In this document: positions 37,901-49,900 of the stretch, piece by piece
Layout: each line of letters begins with the position of its first letter
How positions within the stretch are numbered: position 1 is the first letter of the stretch
DNA from: Malania oleifera
Taxonomy: Eukaryota > Streptophyta > Magnoliopsida > Santalales > Ximeniaceae
Assembly (NCBI RefSeq): GCF_029873635.1
Contig: NC_080427.1
Coordinates: 74,679,348-74,743,347 of the forward strand
Direction: 5' to 3'
DNA: 64,000 nt
The notes under the pieces: generated by a model
The model's database searches: none
Told to the model about the DNA's origin: nothing
What the model saw: only the letters and a program-made list of their open reading frames with translations
Made by a program: the position numbers and the translations under genes

Positions 37901-40900
37901 GTGGCTTTCTTTTTCTCGATCTCTCCATACCTCTTTTCGAATTCCTCCCAGAAGTCTTAGCACTTTGACATGCCATGATCTCTTTAAAGATGTTAGCATC
38001 TAAGGCACAATAAAGCATGTTCATAGCACTAGAATTGATTCGCAATAAATTGAAATCATGCTCATTCATTTCACTTTCTATCTTAGGAAACTCTACATTT
38101 TGAATGATTTTCATTGGGATATAGTTCCCTTGATCGATTACATTCCAAGCCTTCCAATCAACAGTTTGAATAAAGATAATCATTTTTTGTTTCCAAACAG
38201 TATAATTTTTACCACAAAACAATGGAGGCCTTGAGAAAGGTCGACCCTCGCAAAACTGAGATACACCAAAATGAGCCATTGCTATCTTTATGCAAAAACG
38301 GTTAATTTTATTGTAACCTGGCTCTAATACCAATTGATAGGAATGGTGTAATCCCAAGAGGGGGGGTGAATTGGAATTTTAAAAACTTTTGCGGAATAAT
38401 CTACCTGATTCACCAAACAATATCCCAATCAAAATTCAAATGCATATATGTAAACAATCACAACAATATAAATAAACCTATTCGTGTGGAAAATAAAAGA
38501 TAAGGGTGAGAGAAAATGACACAGATTTTTAACGAGGTTCGGAAAATCTCGCCTAGGTCCTCGCCTTGGACAAACCCCTCAAGGATTCCACTATACCACT
38601 CCTTCAATAGGGCGGAGCCACCCTCTACACCATCCCTTCTAGGCGGACCAACATCTCCAAGCGATACCCCATGCTTGGTCCAGTTCTATATCCGAACCGT
38701 AAACCACTCCTTATAGGGTAGAGTCCCCCTCTTCAAGTGATGTACCCTCACTTGGCCACGGTTCACAACCTGAACCGCGAAGAGCTTGCTTGAAAAAATT
38801 TTTCATACAATGAAGTGCTTCTTGAAAGCTAAGGTGTACAATTTGAAAAACTATATGTACTCTCCAATGATTTATAAAATGAAGCTTGGTAGAGCTAGGG
38901 TTTTTCCTCTCAAAAATATTTTTCAAGTAAACATGAGAGTATGGAAAATGATTTCAAGATTGATCTTTGTGAAATCAAATATGAGAAGCTTTTTCGAGCA
39001 AGTATATATGAATTTGATATATGCTCAAAGCTCTCTTTAAATAATCCCAAAAGATTTTCTCCCAAAAATAAATTCAAAAATAAGAATAGGAGAAACTAGG
39101 GTTTTCTCTAAACAATGATTGACCTTTGAAATATGAAAGACAAGAAGGCTTTCAAGCAATATAGATATGAAATTAAATATATGCTCAAGCCTTTTTGAAT
39201 TACTCAAAATATTTTCTCCAAAAAGATTTTCAAGAAGAAAGTAGGAGAAATAATAATTTTATTTTTGAAATGAGTGTAAAGTATAAGAAAGAATCAAAGA
39301 ATAATCAATAAAGCTTTCAAAGTATTTCTCTTATCATTTCAAAGAGTTTTAGCCAAGTATTTATAGGCAAATTTGAAATATGGCCGTTATGTGACCGTTG
39401 AGCAATAAAATAATAATTTAATTTGAATTTTTCTGACCATTGGAAGCTCAATCTGGCTCAACCCAAGAGGTCCGGTTGACAAGCTCAAGGTCCGGTCAAC
39501 CAACCAAAGGGCGAATTCCCAATTCGCAAGCTTCAGTTTGTTGGGCCTAATGATTTGGTCTGCCGGATCAACCTTCATATAAAGGCTGGTCAACTCGGCC
39601 AAATAGACTTTCGAGAGGCCGGTTGACTGGGCCCTTAATAAAATGCCTAGGCCTTTAATCCGGTCGACCGGGATGAACCATCCAGTTGACTGGCCCTTTA
39701 TAAAACCTCATTTTTGGCATTATGCATACTCCGGTCAACTGGGCCTTAACAAAAATGAGTTTTTGACCTTGATTTGCTATCAAAAACATTTTACACCTTT
39801 GGTAAAATATTATCTTTGAGTATAAATCATTTTTATGAATTTCTTGTGTTCCTAAGGTCTATCTATGGTCAGGTTTGAGCTTCAATTTAAATCATACGGA
39901 ATGCATGCACAATTAAACCCTAATTACTATTATAACGTAAAAACATAAGTCTTCATGCTTTGCTCTCTACAAATCCATGGAATACACCAATTGATGTGAG
40001 CGTGTAAGTGCTTCTTGGCTTCCATATTGCATCATCATCTGTGCTTTCAGAAAGATAAACCAGTTCATACACTAAGCACAATAATGGGATGCTGTGATTT
40101 GTTATAATCAAAATAGGGATAAGACTCAAAAAGTCGGCAAAGCTTAAAGGGTTCGCAATTTCAAATTCTAGAGGAGACTTGTCACGCCCCGAACCCGGTA
40201 ATGGGACCCAAGGATGAATTAGTAGCCTATCCTATTCCTATATTATACAAAACACCAATAATACAATAATGAATGACGGTTCGACCCCATGGGGTTCCCA
40301 TACACCCTATACACATTCACATACATGACATATACGCAGCGGAGATTGTTCTTTCTATACATACATGGTACCATACCAGAGACTATACAAAAGGAATCTA
40401 AGCTCCATAATACAAAACATAAACCCAGGTGTTAGCCAAAACCCAAAACAATAACCCAATATAGTCCTAGTACTTACACAAGTACTTCACGCAGTACACC
40501 GACCACTACGCTCCCAACATAAGGACGCTAGTTCTGGTTACTCGAAGGACCTAAAAACATGTACATACGATAGGGGTGAGACACATCTTAGTAAGGCAAA
40601 TCCAAGTTATATCGATGTGTGGCATATGAGTGTTATCATGACATAAAATATACACAATTCAACACAGTTTCAGTATTTTCACAAAATAATTCCATTATAC
40701 CAACGATGCAAAGTAATACGATCTGGTGTCGTCACACCCTTCGGCCTAAGTCGAACTCTCTGGTGATATTTCACACCCTTCGGAAAAGGACGGACTGTCT
40801 GGTGGTATTTCACACCCTTCGGCAAAAATCGGTGCCCCCGGTAGCCTGGCATAGCATAAGCCCACAGTGTTGAACCGGTGCAGATCTGGTGTTTTCACAC

Positions 40901-43900
40901 CCTTCGGTAAAAATCGGCCGATCTAGTGGTATTGCGCACTCTTCGGAAAAAGTCGTATATCAAAGCTTGGAACAATTCGGAACGCCATTCCTATCTCATT
41001 TCATCAAAACACAACTCATGCATGTTCGTATAACAATTCAATCCACACCCATTTGGTAATCTAAAAATCATAATTTTCCGAAAATACAGTTCAAATAAGT
41101 CAAGGCACAGCCATCTCCGTAACACAATATGTTTCACAATATGTCCACAATTTTCCAACGAAACTAGAGACGCAACCCAATGCCCCATTTTTCCCCAAAA
41201 CTGTAACATGAAAATCCCGTAATTTTCACCTGTTAGATTCCCCCAAATGAGTATTCAAAACACACACAGGACCGTGAACCACAGTTTTACTGAATCCGAT
41301 TTCAAAAATAACCGATATAAACAGAATCCCCTTACCTTTCCCCAAAAATCCAAACCCAAACTCTACGGCTCCTAAATAGCAAACCGAGTTCCCAAAACCT
41401 ATAAACAACAATACAAAACATACTTACAATTTCATTCCCTACAAAACTACCAACACGGAAATGAAAATCGAGTCTTACCTCGATTTTGGGTTGAATTCCG
41501 AAACGCTCCAAACGAAGATCCGTTCCACAAATCTTGAAGAGAATCCTTCCCTGATCCTCGTAGTAACGTCAGATCGTCAATTCTAACAACATACGGCTAA
41601 GAAATCTAGAGAGAGAGAGAGAGAGAGAGAGAAAAAACTTGATTACTTAGCTAAGAAGCAACCCAAATGGATATTTATAGCACCTTTGACTTGGCCAACC
41701 TCATCGACGAGGCGGCGTCTTCGTCGATGAGTCAATGTAGACATTTCGTCGACGAAGCAGTTGCCTCATCGACGAGTCTGAGATTTCCGGATTTCTCGAA
41801 ACCTCTCGGCTTCTCCTTATCGACAAGCACCTGTAATTCGTCGCCGAACAGCAGAAGGGCTTTCGTCGACGAATTCTAGCTTCGTCGACAAAGCCTACTC
41901 AATTTCCGTTTTACCCTTCTCTTACTTATTTATTCCATATATCACGGTCTGGGTTCTTACAACCTCCCCTCCGTACAAAAATTTCGTCCTTGAAATTTGT
42001 AATCTCTCAATCACGAACTCATTCACACCACCAAATACACACTCGACTCTAGAAAGGACCGGCAACTACTACAATGCAGCCCCGTCACAATACATACATA
42101 CCCTCACTTATGGCGAAGAAATACCGTGGTTACATACATAAACCGTCTCTGGAGTTCACAATAATAGACACTCCTAACGACTAACCACCTATCCCAATAC
42201 AATAGTAGGGTAACACATACATACTCACTGATTCTACTATCAAAGCCACAACTCAAAATAACTATGGATACTTTCGGCGTATTTCCACTTCCAATTCCAA
42301 AAAAGCTTCCTCAACCTCGTGATTCTGCCACAATACCTTCACTAACGGTATATCCTTGGTACGTAGCTTCTGAACTTTATGGTCCAGAATCTGAATGGGT
42401 ACTTCCTTGTACCCTAAAGTATCCTTAATTTCCAAGTTGTCGTAACTAATAACATGCGACAAATCCGACACATACCTCCTCAACATGGATACGTGAAACA
42501 CATCATGGATCCTCAAGAGCGCTGGGGGTAGTGTAATCCTGTAGGCTACCGGACCCACTCGCTCAAGAACCTTGAATGGTTCGATATACCTCAGGTTCAG
42601 CTTGCCTTTCTTTCCAAATCTCATCACCCCTTTCATCAGAGCGATCCTCAGAAATACCTTACCCCCCCCCCCCCCACCTCGAATTCCATCTCACGGCAGC
42701 GAACATCCTTGCAACTCTTCTGCCGACTTTGAGCCGATCTAATCCTATCCCGGATCAAACTCACCTTCTCAAACGCTTGCTGCACGAGTTTTAGGTCCTA
42801 ACACCTAATGTTCACCAACCTCATCCCAGTATAAAGGAGACCGATACCTCCGTCCATACAGAGCCTCGAACGGTGCCATCCCGATACTGGCTTGGAAGCT
42901 ATTGTTATAGGCAAACTCTACTAGTGGCATAAACTGCATCCAACCACCACCGAAGTCTAGCACGCAAGCCCGTAACATATCTTCCAAAATATGTATAGTT
43001 ATCTCGGACTATCCATCAGTCTAGGGGTGGAACGTTATACTGAAAGTAAGTTTCGTCCCCATTGCTTCCTGCAAGCTCTTCCAAAAATGAGAGGTAAACG
43101 GGTCTCGATCTGACACAATGAACACCGGTACCCCGTGCATTCTAACTATCTCATGGACGTACAAGTCTGCTAGCCTGCTCAAAGGGTAGCTAACCTTCAT
43201 TGGTAAAAAGTGAGCAGATTTCGTCAACCTGTCCACGATCACCCAAATGGCATTCCAGCCGTGAAGTGCTGGCAGCAATCTGGTCACAAAGTCCATGGAA
43301 ATATGCTCCAATTTCCATTCCGGAATAGCTAAGGGCTGTAACGGCCCTTCCGGCCTCTGATGTTCAACTTTCACTTGCTGACACGTCAGACATGGCTCCA
43401 CGAATTGAGCAATCTGCTTTTTCATACAACTTCACCAGAAGGTCTCGCGCAAATCCCGATATATCTTCGTGCTACTAGGATGTACCGTATACAACGAATG
43501 ATGCGCTTCCTCTATAATCGTCCTTCTGATCTTGTCATCGTTTGGAACACACAACCTAGTTCCAAACTTCAACACACCTCCTTCAGAGATGTTAAAATCC
43601 GCAGCCAACCCTTGCTACACTTTCTCCACAATCTCAGTTAACTCCACATCACTAGCCTGCGCGGCTTTAATACGCTCAAACAAAGTTGGTTGGATTACCA
43701 AACTAGCAATGAAAGCTTGATGATCACCGAACACCAACTCTATACTAAGGCTTTTCAGATCTCGTCTGATATGATGCTGAGCTACCACTGCTGATACTGT
43801 CGCATGCTCCGACTTCCGACTCAACGCATCAGCCACCACATTGGCTTTCTCCGGGTAATAACTGATGGTGCAATCGTAGTCCTTGATCAGCTCAAGCCAC

Positions 43901-46900
43901 CTCTGCTGCCTCATGTTCAACTCCTTCTGTGTGAAAAAAGTACCTGAGGCTTTTGTGATCAGTGAAAATCTCGCACTGGACACCATACAGGTAGTGTCAC
44001 CAGATCTTTAGTGCATAAACTACAGTAGTCAATTTTAGATCATGTGTAGGGTAATTCTTCTCGTATTCTTGAGTTGCCGAGAAGCATAAGCTATTAGCTT
44101 ATCCTGTTGCATAAGCACACATCCCATCAGAGAAGCATCGCTATAGATCACAAAACCGTTATCCCCCGAATGAATGGTCAACACCGAAGCAGTAACCAAT
44201 CACTGTTTCAGCTCCTGGAAACACTGCTCGCAATCCTCGGTCCAGTCAAATTTCACCCCCTTCCTGGTCAATCGTGTCAGAGGCCTAGACAATTTAGAGA
44301 ATTCCTCCACGAACTGACGATAATAACCCACTAGTCTTAGGAAACTCCGAACCTCCTGCACACTCTTCAATCTTACCCAGTCGACCACAGCTTTGATCTT
44401 GCTAGGATCAGCTGAGATACTGCCTTTAGACACCACATGTCCTAAAAATGCGACATGATTCAATCAGAACTCACACTTCTTCAACTTGGCATACAACTTT
44501 CTCTCCCGTAGAATCTATAGCACCAACCTCAGATGGTTTTCCTGCTCTTCCAAACTCCTCGAGTATACCAAAATGTCATCGATAAATACCACTACAAACT
44601 GATCCAGGTACTCATGGAAAACCCTGTTCATCAGATCCATGAACACTGCCGGAGCATTCGCCAATCCAAAAGGCATGACTAAAAACTCATAGTGGTCGTA
44701 TTTTATTTGGAAAGCAATCTTCGCAACATCCTCAGATCGAACCCTTACCTGATGACACCCTGACCGTAGGTCGATCTTCGAAAAACCTGCATTCCCTGCA
44801 GCTGGTTAAAGAGATCATCGATACGAGGCAACGGGTAACGATTCTTCATAGTCACCTTGTTGATCTCATGGTAATCAATGCACATACGCATCGACCTGTC
44901 CTTCTTTTTCACAAAGAAAACTGGAGCTCCCCAGGGCGAAACACTAGGTCGGATAAAGCCCTTGTCCAGTAACTCCTACAACTGCTCCTTCAACCCCCAA
45001 AGTTCTGCTAGAGCCATCCGATACGGAGCTTTAGAGATCAGTGCCTTGCCAAGCAATAACTTTATCGCAAACTCCACCTTACGATCCGGAAGTAAACCGG
45101 GTAAGTCTTTGGGAAACACATCCAGGAACTCGTTAACCAATCAAATATTCTCAAGCTTCAACTCATCCCGCGGTGATTCCTTTACGCAAGCTAGGTACCC
45201 CTGACATCCGTCCAAGAGTAACCTCCTTGCCTATAATGCCGATAGAACTTGTGGCGTCGAACGCACACATGATCCTACAAACTCGTACTCCTGCTCCCTA
45301 GGAGGCCTGAATACCACCACCTTTCCACGACAGTCGATCACAGCACAACTGGAGGATAACCAATCCATCCCCAATATGACATCAAACCTAGACATGTCGT
45401 ATATCACGAGATTCGCCCGTAGCACTCTTCCCTAAATTACCACTGGGCAGTTTTCTAACATCCTCCTACTGAACGATACACTCCCAGATGGTGTAGCTAC
45501 AGACAATTCTTCATTCATGACTCAGGTCTCAACCCCACATAGTTTTACAAAGTTAGCAGATATAAAGGAATGGGTTGCACCTGAATCAAATAAAACCACA
45601 ACTATATTTAAAAGCAACATCATAGTACATGTCACCACCACATTCCCCATATGCTCAGCATCTGCTGGAGTAAGCGAGTATACCCTTGTCGGAGTTGTGT
45701 TCGCCTGATAAGTTCCCCAGGATACTTGATTACTTCCCCGATTCTGACTCAAAACAGGCGTACCCCTCTTTGGTGCGTGATAATCCCGAGCCATGTGACC
45801 TGACTGGCCACAGTTGTAGCAATTACCCCCAAATGACTGGCATTCACTATCATGCCATTTGTGGCACCTGATACAACAGTCACTCGACTGATTCACCTGA
45901 GAACCCTGACGCTCGGTATTCTGACAGTAACCCGAGCTCTTGTTCTTCTTCTTCCATGCTCCCTGGTGAGATCCAGACTGAGAACCAGAAGGTACTGACC
46001 TCTTTTTCAGTTCCTGATCCACCTCATCCTCCCGGATGCCAGTCTCGATCACAGGGCCTTATCCACCAAAACCGAAAACTCATGGATCTGAAGCATACCC
46101 ACTAATCTGCGGATGTCCTTCCTTAGGCCCTTCTCGGACCTCCGAGTCTTCTCGTACTCGTTCGAGATCAACCACGGCGCGAAACGGGATAGCTCTATAT
46201 ACCAAGCAGCATACCCCTGCACCGTCATATCTCCCTGAGTCAAAGCAGAGAACTCATCCGCCTTTGCATCACGTGTGGAGGCTGGGAAGTATCTCTTAAA
46301 GAACACTTCCTTGAATCGGCTCCATGTCATCTCTGTAGGACCGCCTCTCTGCTTCTCAAGAAGACTCACCGCAGTCCACCATCGCCCCGCCTCTCCAGAC
46401 AGCTGGAAGGTAGTGTATAGGACTATCTACTTATCTGTGCAGTGTAGGACCTCCAATATCTTCTCGGTCTTCTCGACCCTGTCCTCCGCTATCATCGGAT
46501 TGGGTCCTCCTGCAAACGTCGGAGGTTGCATACATTTGAACCTCTCGATGATACACCCCGCAGCAGTAGGAGAGCGTTCTCGTCTCCTAACACTCTGCCC
46601 GATCTCCCGCATAACCTGCCTTGTCAACCCTCGAGGCACAGAAGGAGACTCATCGCTCGCGGTCTCCTCATAGCCACTTTACAAGTTATTATCCTTGAGC
46701 TCCATTCTAAAAATACAATAGGAATCTATTAGCACTCCTATGTCACGTACAATTAATGCAATCATTTACAACTAATCATGTTAACTACCATCTCACGGGT
46801 CCAGGTCTGCCCTATCACACCGACACGAAAATCATCAATGGTTTTCCGTGATTTTACTGAAATCGTCATTCCAGGAAAAACACAGAACACCGCCTACAAG

Positions 46901-49900
46901 TCCCTGTCTAGCAACAAAACAACCCTCAACCTACTGTACCCATTTCCTATATCCTATACTCTGGTATGTACACATAGCTACGCCTAACCAAGTCTACAAG
47001 ACCTAGCAACCTGATTAGCTCTGATACCGAGCTATCACGCCTTGAACCCGGTAATGGGACCCGAGGGTGAATTAGTAACCTATCATGCCCCTGTATCATA
47101 CAAAACACCAATGATACAACAATGAATAAGGGTCCGACCCCGTGGGGTTCCCGTACACCCTATACACATTTATATACATGACATATATGCAGCGGAGATT
47201 GTTCCTTCTATACATACATAGTACCATACCAGAGACTATACAAAAGGAGTCTAAGCTCCATAATATAAAACATAAACCCAGGTGTCAGCCAAAACCCAAA
47301 ACAACAACCCAATATAGTCCTAGTACTTACACAAGTATTTCACGCAGTACACCGACCACTGCGCTCCCAACAAAAGGACGCTAGTTCTGGTTACTCGAAG
47401 GACCTAAAAACATGTACATACGATAGGGATGAGACACATTTCTGTAAGGCAGATCTAGGTTATATCGGTGTGTGGCATATGAGTGTTATCACGACATAAA
47501 ACATATACAGTTCAACACAATTCCAGTATTTTCACAAAATAGTTCCAGTATACCAACGATACAAAGCAATACGATCTGGTGTCATCACACCCTTTGGCCT
47601 AAGCCGAACTGTCTGGTGATATTTCACACCCTTCGGCAAAAGTCGAACTGTCTGGTGGTATTTCACACCCTTCGGCAAAAGTCGGTACCCCCAGTAACCT
47701 GGCATAGCATAAGCCCATAGCGTTGAACCGATGCAGATCTGGAGTTTTCACACCCTTCGACAAAAGCCAGCCGATCTAGTGGTAAAAGCCTAGAACAATT
47801 CGGAACCCCGTTCCTATCTCATTTCATCAAAACACAACTCATGCATGTTCATATAACAATTCAATCAACGCCCATTTGATAATCTAAAAATCATGATTTT
47901 TCAAAAATATAGTTCAAACAAGTCAAGGCACGACCATCTCCATAATATAATATATATCACAATATATCCACGGCTTTCCAACGAAACCAGAGATGCAACC
48001 CAATGCCCATTTTTTCCCCAAAACTGTAACATGAAAATCCCGTAATTTCCACCCGTTAGATTCCCCCAAATAAGTAGTCAAAACATACACAGGACCATGA
48101 ACCATAGTTCTACCGAATCCGATTTTGAAAATAACCGATATGAACAGAATCCCCTTACCTTTCTCCAAAAATTCAAACCCAAACTCTACTGCTCCTAAAC
48201 AGCGAACCGAGTTCCTAAAACCTATAAACCATAGTACAAAGCATACTTACAATTTCATTCCCTACAGAACTACCAACATGAAAATGAAAATCGAGCCTCA
48301 CCTCGATTTTGGGTTAAACTCCGAAACGCTCAAAACGAAGATCCATTCCACAAATCTTGAAGATAATCCTTCCCTGATCCTTGTAGTAACGTCGGATCGT
48401 CGATTCTAACAACATACGGCAATGAAATCAAGAGAGAGAGAGAGTGGAGTTCGAGTTCTTAGAGAGAGAGAAAACTTGATTACTTAGCTAAGAAGCAAGC
48501 CAAATGGATATTTATAGCACCTTTGACTCAGCCAACCTCGTCAATGAGGCGGTGTCTTCGTCGACGAGCAAATGTAGACAGTTCGTCGACGAAGCAGTGG
48601 CCTTGTCGACGAGCCTAAGATTTCCGGATTTCCCGAAACCTCTCGACTTCTCCTCGTCGACGAGCACCTGCAATTCATCGCTAAACAGTAGAAGGGCCTT
48701 CGTCGATGAATTCTAGCTTCGTCGACGAAGCCTACTCAATTACCATTTTACCCTTCTCTTATTTATTTATTCCATATATCACGGTTCGGGTTCTTATAGG
48801 ACGTGCCCCTCCATGTCGTCCTTGAACCTATTGCTTGATGTAAGAACAATGGCAAGTGGGTACCACTCATGGTAAGCATGATATTAAAAGATGAGGAGCT
48901 TCTAGCTACACGTCTTGCATCTAGACAACAGGCAAACAGACACATGGAGGGGCAGGTCCCTCTATAATTTCTCGTTAGCAATGTCATGAAGAGGTGGTTT
49001 GTGCCTAGACCTCTTAGTAATAGTATTAGATTTGGGTCTTTTATTAGGTAATCAGGTAATCTGGTTTCTTCAGTTTTAACCCTGTGCCTAGCTCTCTCAC
49101 TATTGTATAAGACCTGGGCTTGGTTGGGAGTTAACGAGGCCTTTTTATGCTCGAGATAAGATTAGACCTGGAAAAATGGATAAAAATCCATTAGTCCGAG
49201 CCGAGCTTGATTCGCTTAAACCAACTCTCATCTAATCGACTAGGTAAACAAGCTGGATAGGGATTATGATTTGTCTATGTGGCTATCTGCATAATCCTCA
49301 GATACCTTGTCTGATTTGTTAGGTTTATTGTGGACGCTATGATGTTATAGATAAAAACAATACAATTGATTACAAAGACTTTCATGGTTTAAAGTTATTA
49401 AGGGACGTGCATTGGTTAAGATTTTGATGGAAGTGAAGTTCTTAGTGAGTTTGATTGTGATGGAAGGTTGCTTTTGGATAAGATTTCAGAACAATATGGA
49501 TATGGTCCTAACTCTTCTAATTTACGCGAGGATTTACTGTTTGTGCCCCCATTGATGGAAGAATTGTAGGAGATTTCTATTTTTGAGGATGATGGCATAG
49601 ATAAAAAGCAATAGTGTAAGGATGGAATTCTACCCACCCTTAAGGAGGAGATTTTTCGGAAGGATTTAGAAGCTCAACAATTGATGGGTAATGTGGGTAT
49701 GTATAATAATGGAGGAAATGGAGTTTGGCTCGATGGTGGTAAATGTCAGGTGAAGAAGGGCTAGAGGGAGCTAGCTAATTTGAAATCCTCGACGAACTAT
49801 GATGGAAAGGGATTAAAAAGGGGTTTTGGAGGTTAATTCTTGTTAGTTTTTTTTTTTTTTTTTCCTATTTTGATTTTGATTTTTAATTTTTGGGGGATTT

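Larger units (their letters stand above)
31556..40139 (-). mobile_element. Non-autonomous LTR element: copia-type gag plus plant-transposon ORF, no pol
   Basis: 8,584 bp with a perfect target duplication AAGCT (31551-31555, 40140-40144). In minus orientation: 5' LTR 40139-38335, primer site TGGTATTAGAGCC (38332-38317), gag (38279-36979), a 14-copy palindrome array with TATA box, a second ORF (36240-35005), a long non-coding stretch, a polypurine tract (33357-33344) and 3' LTR 33343-31556. No protease, integrase or RT could be found in the 5.0-kb interior. The LTRs look highly similar by eye, which suggests a fairly recent insertion that used enzymes from another element. Confidence 0.85.
40180..41961 (-). 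repeat. 3' LTR of the gypsy element
   Basis: 1,782 bp. On the minus strand U3 is short: LTR start 41961, array 41892-41701, TATA 41680-41671, CT repeat about 41632-41608. The rest (about 1.4 kb) is R-U5 and holds four direct repeats of a CACACCCTTCGG motif (about 40733-40932). Confidence 0.88.
40180..48798 (-). mobile_element. Near-complete Ty3/gypsy element (Tekay/Del-like)
   Basis: 8,619 bp in minus orientation. 3' LTR 40180-41961 and 5' LTR 47033-48798 flank a gag-pol interior with primer site (47017-47032) and polypurine tract (41962-41975). LTR ends are TGTCACG/TTCTTACA in the left copy and decayed to TATCACG/TTCTTATA in the right. No clear target duplication is seen (AGACT against GGACG). 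It starts 40 bp beyond the end of the non-autonomous element. The pol frame is broken many times. Confidence 0.85.

Noticed and set aside
31556..40139. RT or integrase remnants in the non-autonomous element
   Set aside because: No pol motifs (YVDD, HPQTDG-like, CLTC) were found on either strand between the LTRs.
40175..48803. A target duplication for the larger gypsy element
   Set aside because: AGACT and GGACG share only the middle bases; one flank may have changed, so none is claimed.
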